The notes under the pieces are model-generated. The model was not told the origin of the DNA and did no database searches. It was given only the letters and a program-made list of their open reading frames with translations. 64,000 nt of DNA from Rubricoccus marinus (GTDB lineage: Bacteria; Bacteroidota; Rhodothermia; Rhodothermales; Rubricoccaceae): assembly GCF_002257665.1 (NCBI RefSeq), contig NZ_MQWB01000001.1, positions 2,106,511 through 2,170,510 of the forward strand, in the 5' to 3' direction. Positions 43,990 through 51,170 of the stretch are shown here, piece after piece. The translations under genes were made by a program, and so were the position numbers. Every line of letters begins with the position of its first letter. Position 1 is the stretch's first letter.

Positions 43990-45261
43990 TCAGCAGCCGC
44001 CCCCGCCGCCCCGAAAGGCGTCCGTAAACCGGCCGCCGCGGAAGGTGACGATGAGGTAGCGGTAGACCTCGGTGCCTTCTTCGAGGAAGAGCGCTTCGGC
44101 GGCGCCGTCGGCATCGACGTCCAGCACGCCGAGCAGTGAGAGCGTGGCAAAGCCGCTGGGGCGGTCCGGTACGCGTTCGAAAAGGAGGCGCGGCGCCGTC
44201 GCTCCGGGCGATGCCGCAACGGCGAGGCTCCGCCGCCGTTCGCCCTCGCCGATGGTGAACACGCCCACGGCCTCGTCCTGGCCATCGCCGTCCAGGTCCG
44301 CCGCGATGGCGCGCTGCTGACGAAGCCGCTGCGTGTCCACGCCCGCGATCTCGAACCTCTGTCGCGCGACGCCCTCCAGCGCCCTCGCGAGCGGACGGTT
44401 GAGAGCGGTGCCCTCCGCCAGAGGCGCGCCCATCACGCTGGAGGTGGTGCCGAGGCGCGCCCAGCGCGCGGCCTCTGGCGTCGGCGGGTCGGCGTAGGCG
44501 GTGACGTACTGGCAACCGAGCAGGCTGGCGCGGACGCTATCGACGCGGACCTCGGCGGGCGGCTGGCCGGCGCCGAGCGCGTAGAGCTTGCTGCCGCGAG
44601 GCGCGAGGGCATCGGCTGCGGCTCGGTTCAGGCCTGTCTCCGCCGCGAGCGCGAGGCTGTCACTGGCAAACGTGGAGTCGAAAAGGGCGCGTGCGCGCTG
44701 CTCGTACGGCGCCAGAGGCGCGAGGTAGCGGCCGTTCTCATAGCGCGCGATGGGGCTGAAGGCGAGCGTGCGGCGGCGGATGGTGGAGTCGGAGAGGACG
44801 CGGACGGCGAACAGCGTCGCCTCGGCGTCGCCCGCGCGCCAGTTGGGGCCGGAGCGGCCTCCGCCCTCGAAAACCCAGTTGGGGGCCTCGCGCCGGTGGC
44901 GCAGGATCAGTTCGCCCTGGATGGAGCGCTTTTCGGCGCGGAGCGCGAGCGCGACGCGGGACCGCGCGACCCGTCCGCTGTCGTCCACTACCTGATCCAC
45001 GATCCGAAGCTGGCGGATCTCCTCGGCCTCGATGGTCCACGGCCTCGCGCCCGAGCCGTCCTCGAAAAAGTCGAACCGGAGGCCGACAAGGTCCTCGCTG
45101 ATCTGTTCGGTGCTCGGAGGATCTGGAAGCGCGACGGGTTCGGGCTCGTCCGCGCAGCCGCTGGCGAGGCACATCACCAGGAGCAGCACTCTCCCAGTCC
45201 TCTGGCGCCAGAGGCCCGAGGTGCCTATCGGGATGCGTCGCCACAGGCGGCTAGATGGCAT
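43990..45261 (-). CDS. Hypothetical lipoprotein with FG-GAP-like repeat near the C-terminus
   Basis: The long frame gives 423 residues, but a lipobox (LLLVMCLASGCADE) near residue 35 suggests the real start is the GTG at 45189. The codons before it include a full iterated palindrome that looks intergenic. The product has a region with IAADLDGDGQDEAVGVFTI and LGVLDVDADGAAEALFLEEG, the D-x-D-x-D-G pattern of calcium-binding FG-GAP/EF-like repeats. It is probably attached to a membrane facing the periplasm. Function unknown. With the long start it overlaps the upstream HAS-barrel-like gene by 11 bases. Confidence 0.65.
   Translation of the reverse strand: MPSSRLWRRIPIGTSGLWRQRTGRVLLLVMCLASGCADEPEPVALPDPPSTEQISEDLVGLRFDFFEDGSGARPWTIEAEEIRQLRIVDQVVDDSGRVARSRVALALRAEKRSIQGELILRHRREAPNWVFEGGGRSGPNWRAGDAEATLFAVRVLSDSTIRRRTLAFSPIARYENGRYLAPLAPYEQRARALFDSTFASDSLALAAETGLNRAAADALAPRGSKLYALGAGQPPAEVRVDSVRASLLGCQYVTAYADPPTPEAARWARLGTTSSVMGAPLAEGTALNRPLARALEGVARQRFEIAGVDTQRLRQQRAIAADLDGDGQDEAVGVFTIGEGERRRSLAVAASPGATAPRLLFERVPDRPSGFATLSLLGVLDVDADGAAEALFLEEGTEVYRYLIVTFRGGRFTDAFRGGGGGC
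45199..45215. repeat. Iterated palindrome at the 5' end of the lipoprotein gene
   Basis: CCTCTGGCGCCAGAGGC lies 10 bases upstream of the alternative GTG start, which supports that shorter start. Confidence 0.9.
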
Positions 45262-45880
45262 CTTGCGCGCGGCGAAGGATGGAGGTGAGCCGCTCGTGGT
45301 CGTCGTCCAGCAGGCGGAGCAGCGCGCGGCCCGCCGCCAGAAGCACGGCGTCGCCTTCGTCGCCGCGGCCGTGAGCTTTGTAGAGGCCGCTGAGGACGGC
45401 CGCGATCAGGTCGTCGGCGGGGACGGCGGGGTCGGGGTGCCGCGCGAGGGTGCGGAGCGCGTCGAACGGCTCGCCGAGGAGGGCGACGGCCTCTGGCGCG
45501 CAGCAGCGCACGCGGTCGTGCAGCGCGGCGATGTGCGGCGGGAGCGACTGGCGGACGCGGGGGCGGCCGTCGGGGCGGCGCGAGGTTCCATCCCACCACC
45601 CGAGGATCTGCGCGCGGACGGTCGTGCGGATGAGCTCCTGGAGCTGAGGCATCTCGCGCTGGATGGTCTCGCGGTCCCAGCCGGCGCCCAGCGCCATCGC
45701 GCGGCGGCCGGGCTCCAGGCTCCCGGTCTCGGTGTGGCTCACGAGGGCGTAAACGATGGCGCCAGAGGCGATCTCGACCTCGATCCAGGTCCCGAACGCG
45801 GGCGGCTCGGCGTCGCGGTACGTCTCAGCGACGATCTCGCGGGTGCTGCTGGCGACGACTTCGGCGATGGGGGTGCTCAT
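45251..45880 (-). CDS. HAS-barrel-like domain protein
   Basis: The 209-residue product opens IAEVVASSTREIVAETYRDAEPPAFGTWIEVEIASGAIVYALVSH, which resembles the HAS-barrel (HerA-ATP synthase beta barrel) found at the N-terminus of HerA translocases and in stand-alone bacterial proteins. The rest is alpha-helical with no Walker motifs, so it is not a HerA ATPase. The gene lies on the same strand as the nurA gene 2.2 kb upstream. NurA is the classic HerA partner, and the cassette array sits between the two. The family call is by eye. Confidence 0.5.
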   Translation of the reverse strand: MSTPIAEVVASSTREIVAETYRDAEPPAFGTWIEVEIASGAIVYALVSHTETGSLEPGRRAMALGAGWDRETIQREMPQLQELIRTTVRAQILGWWDGTSRRPDGRPRVRQSLPPHIAALHDRVRCCAPEAVALLGEPFDALRTLARHPDPAVPADDLIAAVLSGLYKAHGRGDEGDAVLLAAGRALLRLLDDDHERLTSILRRAQDAI

Positions 45881-46177
45881 GCCGGAAGATCGCGCCTCTG
45901 GCGGGACGCGGCGCCAGAGGTTCGGTCCTCCCGGGCCTCTGGCGAGTGCGGTGTAGCGGGCCGGGGCGAACTCGTGCGCGCGGTGAATCCACCTGCGCCT
46001 GGAGGTCGCCAGAGGCGGTGCGGGCGGATTTCCGCTGGAGTTTGCGCGTGCGTAGGTTGGACGCTTTCCGGATGTTCTGACGCATGAAGTGCGCGAACCA
46101 TCGCTTCATGCCGCCCAGCTTCCGCCTTTTGTCCCGATTCCGGACTTCAACCGGCACTCAGTGCCGCTGAAGTACTA
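45881..46177. other. Gap upstream of the cassette array
   Basis: The left half holds copies of the iterated motif at 45894, 45912, 45936 and about 46008. The right half is plainer and contains two hairpins: GCATGAAG/CTTCATGC at 46082-46111, and a strong one at 46144-46173 built from ACTTCA/TGAAGT and CGGCAC/GTGCCG. The second lies four bases before the first cassette recombination point and may be a remnant attC or attI. I see no integrase gene. Confidence 0.5.
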
Positions 46178-46200
46178 GTTATGCAGATCACCCAACTCCG

Positions 46201-46866
46201 ATGAACTACGGTTACCTCCCAAGCTGGATCAGCACTGAGTTGGAAAGGCTCGGTCGCCTTATCGAATATGTCAACGGCTTCCTGACGGATCAGGCGGCTG
46301 ACGCTGAGGCGGCTCAGCAGACAGCCTTGGACGCTCACGTCGAAGCGCAGACCACTGACTCGTTTATGGACTTCTTTGCCGCAGGCATGGAGGCAAACGA
46401 AGTGTCTGAGGCGTTTCCCAATCTGATCTACGCCTCTCTCTTCCTCTCACTCTACTCGTTTCTTGAAAACACACTCGATCAACTCACCAAGTACCTAGCC
46501 CGTGAGGAGGGAGAGGGCAAGGTCACACCCAAGGAACTGAGTCATCGCGGAATCTTCCGGTCCCAGGTGTATCACCAGAAGGTGATGGACATCCCCTTTC
46601 CTGACCAAAGCGACGCTTGGGAGAGAGTCGAGGGCTACAACAGGGTCCGCAACTCATTGATTCATTCCTATGGCCGCGTCTCGGCGGACGGCGGTAGCAA
46701 TGCGCTCCGCTCGTTCATCAGCGCAACCAATGGAGTCGAGATCGTAACTGGAAGCTGGAACCAAGAGCAGCTATCTCTCAACTACGACTTCGTGAAGCTG
46801 GCTTACGAGGATGTCGTATCGGTTTTGAGAGACCTGGCAGAGGTCTACGCCCAAAGATCTGCATAA
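46201..46866 (+). CDS. Cassette 1 gene: HEPN-like protein
   Basis: The 221-residue product is mostly helical. RNSLIH at residues 150-155 in the context YNRVRNSLIHSYGR is the R-(N/H/D)-x3-H signature of HEPN domains, many of which are RNases in toxin-antitoxin and phage-defence systems. A partly hydrophobic helix (LIYASLFLSLYSFLENTLDQL) precedes it, as in RiboL-PSP/Apea-like HEPN families. The ATG lies 23 bases after the recombination point, and the stop TAA is inside the R'' core of the attC site. No antitoxin is encoded in the same cassette. Confidence 0.65.
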   Translation: MNYGYLPSWISTELERLGRLIEYVNGFLTDQAADAEAAQQTALDAHVEAQTTDSFMDFFAAGMEANEVSEAFPNLIYASLFLSLYSFLENTLDQLTKYLAREEGEGKVTPKELSHRGIFRSQVYHQKVMDIPFPDQSDAWERVEGYNRVRNSLIHSYGRVSADGGSNALRSFISATNGVEIVTGSWNQEQLSLNYDFVKLAYEDVVSVLRDLAEVYAQRSA

Positions 46867-46989
46867 CCAGCGGCTGCAGGCCGACAACGGGCTCCAGCGC
46901 TCTTGCTTCGTCCGGGGCTCGGCGTCTACGTTGCCTTCCCTATGGTCCGCGGTCGTTGCCCGTTGCGGCTGAGCCGCCATCTGTTACAC
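46861..46989 (+). repeat. attC site of cassette 1
   Basis: R'' is GCATAAC and the closing R' is GTTACAC. The left arm GCGGCTGCAGGCCGACAACGGGC pairs with the right arm (46958-46977) read in reverse as GCGGCTCAGCCGCAACGGGC. The pairing is complete apart from unpaired single bases on the left arm, matching the extrahelical bases that direct integrase strand choice. Length 129 bases, within the known attC range. Confidence 0.88.
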
Positions 46990-47004
46990 CGCGCTCCCGC
47001 TACT

Positions 47005-47628
47005 GTGGAATTGACCCTCGGTGACGGAACTTCGGTCCGGTCGCCCACCCCAGATCAGACCCGCGAGGCGCTGGTGGCGCTTGACGGGAGCCCCGATGCA
47101 TTCGCGATTCTGGACCGGGGCGACGGGACGTTTGTGCAGGCGCACGGCTCACCTACTGGGGGCTTCCTTCTTGAGCATCACGCGACAAACGGGAAACACC
47201 ATCGTGCGACTAACACCGCGCTTGCACTCTCGACGGTCGCCTCGGTGTTTGAGAGATTTGCCTCTGGCGCGCCCGACCCTCTCGCGCGGTTGTCAACCGT
47301 TGAGGTCAAGTTCGAGCCGCCGGACCCTGCCCCTCAACATCCTGCCCGGCCTCGTTGGGTGTCCGTCACGCTGATCGTGCTTGGCGGGATGCTGGCGACC
47401 ACCGTTTTCTATGCTATCGTGCTTTGGGCTATCCACAGCGGACCTACAGGCCTTCGTCTGGTTATGGTTGCCTCGGCGGCACTTACGGGGGGAATGTTAT
47501 GGGACGGGGTCAGACGAGGGGAGATGAATGGAAACAGCCGGGACACCGCTCCAGTGCTGTACTACCTATACCTAGCGTCTTACACCATGCTGTTCTGTGC
47601 AAGCGTGGGTGGTGCCCTGTTCTTCTAA
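47005..47628 (+). CDS. Cassette 2 gene: membrane-anchored protein of unknown function
   Basis: I placed the start at GTG 47005, 22 bases after the recombination point; the open frame continues upstream, but that lies inside the attC of cassette 1. The 207-residue product has an N-terminal soluble domain of about 95 residues (ELTLGDGTSVRSPTPDQTREALVAL, DAFAILDRGDGTFVQAHGS, FLLEHH). Three or so membrane segments follow (VTLIVLGGMLATTVFYAIVLWAI, LVMVASAALTGGML, YLYLASYTMLFCASVGGALFF). The soluble part looks like domains common in cassette and immunity-type proteins, but I do not recognise a named family. Confidence 0.7.
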   Translation: MELTLGDGTSVRSPTPDQTREALVALDGSPDAFAILDRGDGTFVQAHGSPTGGFLLEHHATNGKHHRATNTALALSTVASVFERFASGAPDPLARLSTVEVKFEPPDPAPQHPARPRWVSVTLIVLGGMLATTVFYAIVLWAIHSGPTGLRLVMVASAALTGGMLWDGVRRGEMNGNSRDTAPVLYYLYLASYTMLFCASVGGALFF

Positions 47629-47637
47629 ACGCGCGCG

Positions 47638-47767
47638 GTGTAACCCGGCGCTGCAGCCGACGGAGGGCCGTGGCGTTCTCGCCTCCGCCAGAGGCCCGCG
47701 TCGTACGTTGCGCGCTCCCACTTTTGCGCTCGTTCGCCCTCCGCTGCTGAGCGCCAATCTGTTCTGC
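47638..47767 (+). repeat. attC site of cassette 2
   Basis: R'' is GTGTAAC, the exact complement of the cassette's own opening GTTACAC. The left arm GCGCTGCAGCCGACGGAGGGC aligns with the reversed right arm GCGCTCAGCAGCGGAGGGC, with unpaired G and A on the left arm. The closing R' is GTTCTGC. Length 130 bases. Confidence 0.88.
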
Positions 47768-47779
47768 CGCGCTCCCATC

Positions 47780-47974
47780 ATGCTCATTAAGGCACTGATC
47801 GTTCTTAGCCCGGTAGTGGTCATCGGCTCTAGCGTCGTGCTTTTCCTAGAGCGGGCTAAGATGAAAGACCCCGGCTTTTTTGAACTGAGCAAGAGCAGGA
47901 GGTCAGTAGCCGCGAGGGCGGTGTTCACGGCGTACGCCGCTTTACTCGTAGCGGCGGTTGTGCTCGGGTGGTAG
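47780..47974 (+). CDS. Cassette 3 gene: small membrane protein
   Basis: The 64-residue product starts 19 bases after the recombination point. It has two hydrophobic segments (ALIVLSPVVVIGSSVVLFL and AVFTAYAALLVAAVVLGW) separated by a basic loop (ERAKMKDPGFFELSKSRRSV). No family recognised; small two-helix proteins are common cassette cargo. Confidence 0.6.
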   Translation: MLIKALIVLSPVVVIGSSVVLFLERAKMKDPGFFELSKSRRSVAARAVFTAYAALLVAAVVLGW

Positions 47975-48020
47975 CCTCCACGGCATCCCTATGTCTCTCG
48001 TAGCCGTCGAACCGCGCGCG

Positions 48021-48114
48021 GCAGAACCCACCGCTGCAGGCCTCCCGCGGACGAAGTCCACGCTCGGCCTGAGCCATCCCAGCGCCAGAGGCCTCTGGCG
48101 CCACACTGTTACAC
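48021..48114 (+). repeat. attC site of cassette 3, carrying an inserted iterated palindrome
   Basis: R'' is GCAGAAC, complementary to the cassette's own opening GTTCTGC. GCTGCAGGCC pairs with GGCCTGAGC with one extrahelical G. Between this arm and the closing GTTACAC lies AGCGCCAGAGGCCTCTGGCG and flanking bases. In the other two attC sites that interval is only five or six bases. The closing core overlaps the stop codon of the minus-strand nurA gene. Confidence 0.82.
48082..48102. repeat. Iterated palindrome inside the cassette 3 attC, just after the nurA stop
   Basis: GCGCCAGAGGCCTCTGGCGCC lies seven bases after the nurA TAA on the minus strand, within the attC arm-to-core interval. Confidence 0.92.
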
Positions 48115-49257
48115 CCGCGGCACCTGCTTGGAGACGCTCTTGCCGCTGGCGTCCCCCGCCAAGCCATCGCGGCGCAAGCGGCCTGCGAGCAGGCGGAAGA
48201 ACATCTCCCGCTCCTCCGCGCGGACCACGGCGCGTTCGTGCGCCTCTTGCAGGATGATCGGGTAGCCCCCCCCCTTCTCCGCCTGGTCCAGCAGGACCGA
48301 GTGGACGAGGTCCAGCCAGCCCGGCACGTTCGCAGCCCACGCAGGCATCTCCACGCGCGCCACCTCGCCCTTCAGGCGGAGGTAGAACGCTACGATCTGG
48401 TGCGGCCCGTACTGCGAGAGCACCTCGCTCCGGCTCTGGAACGTCGTGCTCCGTTCGCCCACCTCCAACACGCGTTCGAACAGGTGCCGGTCCAGCAGGC
48501 CGTGCAGGGAGTCATCGCCCGTGGCCCAGTCTTCCTCGCCTCGGTGCAAGCGGAGCAGGTTCACCACCTCCGCCGCGCCCGGCCGCGAGATGTACGACGC
48601 CAGAGGCACGCCGTCCTCTTGGAAGCGGTCGAGGATGGCGACGTAGCGCGCGAGCAGCGTCGTCTCCAGCGCGCGGTTTTTCATGCCGCGCAGCATCCAG
48701 CGGATGAGTGTGCCGTCCGCGAGGGCCACGATCTCGCGCCCGCTGCGGCGCTCCTCCACGGCCGTTTTGTGCAGCCAGTCCAGTTCCTGCTCGTCGCGCA
48801 GGGCCGAAACCACCTCCGCCGAGGCCTCTGGCGTGGCCGGGTCGTCCGGCGCCAGGTCGTCCAGATCGCCGCGCGAGTAGCGGAAGTCAGGCTCGGCGCG
48901 CATGAGCGGCGCGTCCAGCGTGCCGTAGTGCAGCGCGATCCGGCCGACGTTGAGGAGGTAGCACGCCGGGTCCGAGTGCCGGTCTGGGAAGATCTGGCTG
49001 CCGTCGGTCGCCACGACCGTGACCGTCGCGGGACGGCTGCCTGGAGCGGTGCCCACATCGGGCTGACCGAGCGGAATCCCACGCAGCGGCCCACGCCCCG
49101 CCTTCCGCGCGCGCTCTGCCAGAGGCTCCCAGTCCGGCGCGCACTCGTCCAGACACGCGCACGCCGTCTCCAGCCGCCACGCGTGGCGGTTTTGCTCCTG
49201 GCGCTGGTAGGCCGAGAAGTCGCCGAGTTGGCTCGCGAGGCGGGAGAAGTCGATCAC
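48109..49257 (-). CDS. nurA: NurA-domain nuclease
   Basis: The 382-residue protein has the NurA landmarks: VVATDGSQIFPDRHSDPACYLLNVG with the first catalytic aspartate, REIVALADGTLIRWML with the second acidic site, and the late PIILQEAHERAVVRAEEREMFFRLL. NurA is a 5'-3' nuclease that works with the HerA translocase in DNA end resection; a HAS-barrel-like gene lies further along the same strand. I used GTG 49257 (VIDFSRLASQLGDF); the frame extends further upstream without family resemblance. No herA ATPase gene is visible in the window. Confidence 0.85.
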   Translation of the reverse strand: MIDFSRLASQLGDFSAYQRQEQNRHAWRLETACACLDECAPDWEPLAERARKAGRGPLRGIPLGQPDVGTAPGSRPATVTVVATDGSQIFPDRHSDPACYLLNVGRIALHYGTLDAPLMRAEPDFRYSRGDLDDLAPDDPATPEASAEVVSALRDEQELDWLHKTAVEERRSGREIVALADGTLIRWMLRGMKNRALETTLLARYVAILDRFQEDGVPLASYISRPGAAEVVNLLRLHRGEEDWATGDDSLHGLLDRHLFERVLEVGERSTTFQSRSEVLSQYGPHQIVAFYLRLKGEVARVEMPAWAANVPGWLDLVHSVLLDQAEKGGGYPIILQEAHERAVVRAEEREMFFRLLAGRLRRDGLAGDASGKSVSKQVPRV

Positions 49258-49418
49258 AGAGAAGAGGCGGCGGCGGAGCCTGGAAGGTAGAATCCCGCCC
49301 CGGCGCGCGTCGCCGGCGCCAGGGGCCTCTGGCGTGGGCGCCCATTCCACCGCCTCTAGCGAGAACCCACCCAAACCTCGCAGCCGCGCGCACACTCCGG
49401 CACGCGCCAGAGGCGTAC

Positions 49419-50591
49419 TTGCCTCGTCCCGCTTCCCGCTCCGCATTGGCCGGCCTCTACATCCACGTCCCCTTCTGCTCGCAGCGCTGCATCTACTGCG
49501 ACTTCTATTTCACGACCACGAGCCGTGAGACGGGAGCCTTCGCGCGCGCCGCCGCGGTCGAGATCGAGGCGTACGGCAAGGAGTTCGGGTCCCGCGAGCC
49601 TCTGGCGACGATCTACTTCGGCGGCGGGACGCCCTCGCTGCTCCCGCCAGAGGACCTCGCGACGATCCTCAACGCCGTCCACGCGCACTTCGACACCTCG
49701 CAGGTGGAGGAGGTCACGCTGGAGGCGAACCCCGAGGACCTCACCGCCAGCGGCCTGGGCTCGCTTCGCGCGATGGGCGTCACGCGGCTCTCGCTCGGCG
49801 TGCAGTCGTTTTTCGACGAGGACCTCGCGTTCATGAACCGCGCCCACGACGCCGCCCAGGCCGAGCGCGCCGTGCAGATCGCCGCCGACACGTTCGACTC
49901 GTTCTCGGTCGACCTCATCTTCGGCGTGCCCGAGCAACCGTTCGAGCACTGGGGCGCGAACCTGGAGAAAGCGCTCCGCCTGGGCGCGCCGCACATCTCC
50001 GCGTACTCCCTCACCGTCGAGCCCAAGACGCCTCTGGCGAAACAGGTCCAACTCGGAACCGTGATTCCCGAGGGCGATGACGCGATGCTGGATCGCTACC
50101 TGTTTACCCACGAGTACCTGAAGGAGCGCGGCCTGGAGCACTACGAGGTCTCCTCGTTCGCCAAACCCGGCCACCACTCGCGCCACAACTCGCTCTACTG
50201 GGCACACCAGAACGTCCTCGCGATCGGCCCCAGCGCGCACGCGTTCTGGCGCGAGACCCGTAGCAAAGCGTGGCGGTGGGCCAACGTCGCCCACCTCGGC
50301 AGCTGGCGCGGACTGCTGGAATCCGGCCACCTCCCCGTCGACAACCGCGAGCAGCTCGGCGCCGACGCCCTCGCCGACGAGGCCATCCTGCTCGGCCTCC
50401 GCCGCCTCGACCTCGGCCTCGACCTCGACGTTCTGGAGCGCGACTACGGCGTCGATCTCTTGGTCGAAAAAGCCGACCTCCTCGCCTCTTTCGAGCGCGA
50501 ATCTCTCCTCACCGTCCGCAACGGCCGCGTCCGCCTCACCCCCAGCGGCGCCGCCGTCGCCGACGCACTCGCCGTCCGCCTCGTCCGCTAG
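49419..50591 (+). CDS. hemW: Radical SAM heme chaperone HemW-like protein
   Basis: The 390-residue protein has the radical SAM cluster motif CSQRCIYCDF (C-x3-C-x2-C), preceded by GLYIHVPF. It also has FGGGTPSLLPPEDL, EANPEDL, RLSLGVQSFFDEDL, DLIFGVPEQ and ISAYSLTVEP, all characteristic of HemW, and a C-terminal HemN-type domain. The extra cysteine after the cluster that distinguishes true HemN is absent. TTG 49419 is used as start; TTG 49446 is equally possible. It probably inserts heme into acceptor proteins. Confidence 0.9.
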   Translation: MPRPASRSALAGLYIHVPFCSQRCIYCDFYFTTTSRETGAFARAAAVEIEAYGKEFGSREPLATIYFGGGTPSLLPPEDLATILNAVHAHFDTSQVEEVTLEANPEDLTASGLGSLRAMGVTRLSLGVQSFFDEDLAFMNRAHDAAQAERAVQIAADTFDSFSVDLIFGVPEQPFEHWGANLEKALRLGAPHISAYSLTVEPKTPLAKQVQLGTVIPEGDDAMLDRYLFTHEYLKERGLEHYEVSSFAKPGHHSRHNSLYWAHQNVLAIGPSAHAFWRETRSKAWRWANVAHLGSWRGLLESGHLPVDNREQLGADALADEAILLGLRRLDLGLDLDVLERDYGVDLLVEKADLLASFERESLLTVRNGRVRLTPSGAAVADALAVRLVR

Positions 50592-50651
50592 CCCCTGGCG
50601 CCCTTTCTCCCTTCGTTCCGTTTCGCCAGAGGCCCACGCCTCCCGATACAC

Positions 50652-51170
50652 ATGACTCGCTTCTTCTCTCTCATCCTGCTCGCGTCCCTGTTCGGTTGCC
50701 AGGAGTCCGCGCCCGAGCCCACGCCAGAGGCGCCTTCGGCCCCGTCCATCCCGTTCGACATCGCCGGGGACCTGACCTTCTCCCGCGATGGACAGCCTAT
50801 CACCACCATCGCGATCGAGGTCGCGGACACGGACTCGCTGCGGATGCGCGGCATGATGGACCGCACAGAGATCCCGGACGCGACGGGCATGCTGTTCATC
50901 TTCCCCACCGCCGCGCCGCAGTCGTTCTGGATGCAGAACACGCCGAGCGCGCTCGACATCATGTATTTCGGCGCGGACTCGACGCTGATCAACGTGCAGG
51001 CCAACGCCGTCCCGTTCCAGACCAACCCGACGTATCCATCTGAGGGACCGGCGCAGTTCGTCGTCGAAACGCCTGCCGGGTTCGCCCGCCGGTACGGCCT
51101 AACGCCGGGTGTCCGCATCGACTGGGACCTCGACACCGAGGAAGCACCAGCGTCAGAGACAGCCCCCTGA
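50652..51170 (+). CDS. DUF192-family lipoprotein
   Basis: The 172-residue precursor has a lipobox (LILLASLFGCQES) and a DUF192 domain: IEVADTDSLRMRGMMDRTEIPDATGMLFIF, SFWMQNTPSALDIMYFGADSTLI, and VVETPAGFARRYGLTPGVRI. Such proteins are small periplasmic beta-barrel-like proteins of unknown role. A hairpin terminator stands 114 bases downstream. Confidence 0.87.
   Translation: MTRFFSLILLASLFGCQESAPEPTPEAPSAPSIPFDIAGDLTFSRDGQPITTIAIEVADTDSLRMRGMMDRTEIPDATGMLFIFPTAAPQSFWMQNTPSALDIMYFGADSTLINVQANAVPFQTNPTYPSEGPAQFVVETPAGFARRYGLTPGVRIDWDLDTEEAPASETAP

Larger units (their letters stand above)
46178..48108 (+). mobile_element. Integron gene-cassette array without integrase (CALIN), three cassettes
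   Basis: Recombination points G/TTATGC (46178), G/TTACAC (46983), G/TTCTGC (47761) and G/TTACAC (48108) bound three cassettes. Each cassette's attC starts with the exact complement of that cassette's own opening core: GCATAAC (46861), GTGTAAC (47638) and GCAGAAC (48021). Each has one ORF on the plus strand starting 19-23 bases after its opening core. Base composition is visibly lower in G+C than the flanks, and the iterated motif is nearly absent. No intI lies in the window, so mobilisation would need an integrase in trans. Confidence 0.88.

Noticed and set aside
44072-45288. Plus-strand open frames opposite the lipoprotein and HAS-barrel-like genes
   Set aside because: They lack signal peptides or motifs, and the minus-strand genes have a lipobox and a recognisable domain opening.
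46144-46173. A fourth attC site before cassette 1
   Set aside because: There is a strong hairpin and a proper closing core, but I could not find a matching R'' core or L-box pairing with extrahelical bases upstream, so it is reported only as a possible remnant.
46178-48114. A complete integron with its own integrase
   Set aside because: No tyrosine recombinase is encoded in the window and no clear attI was found; only attC sites and cassettes are present.
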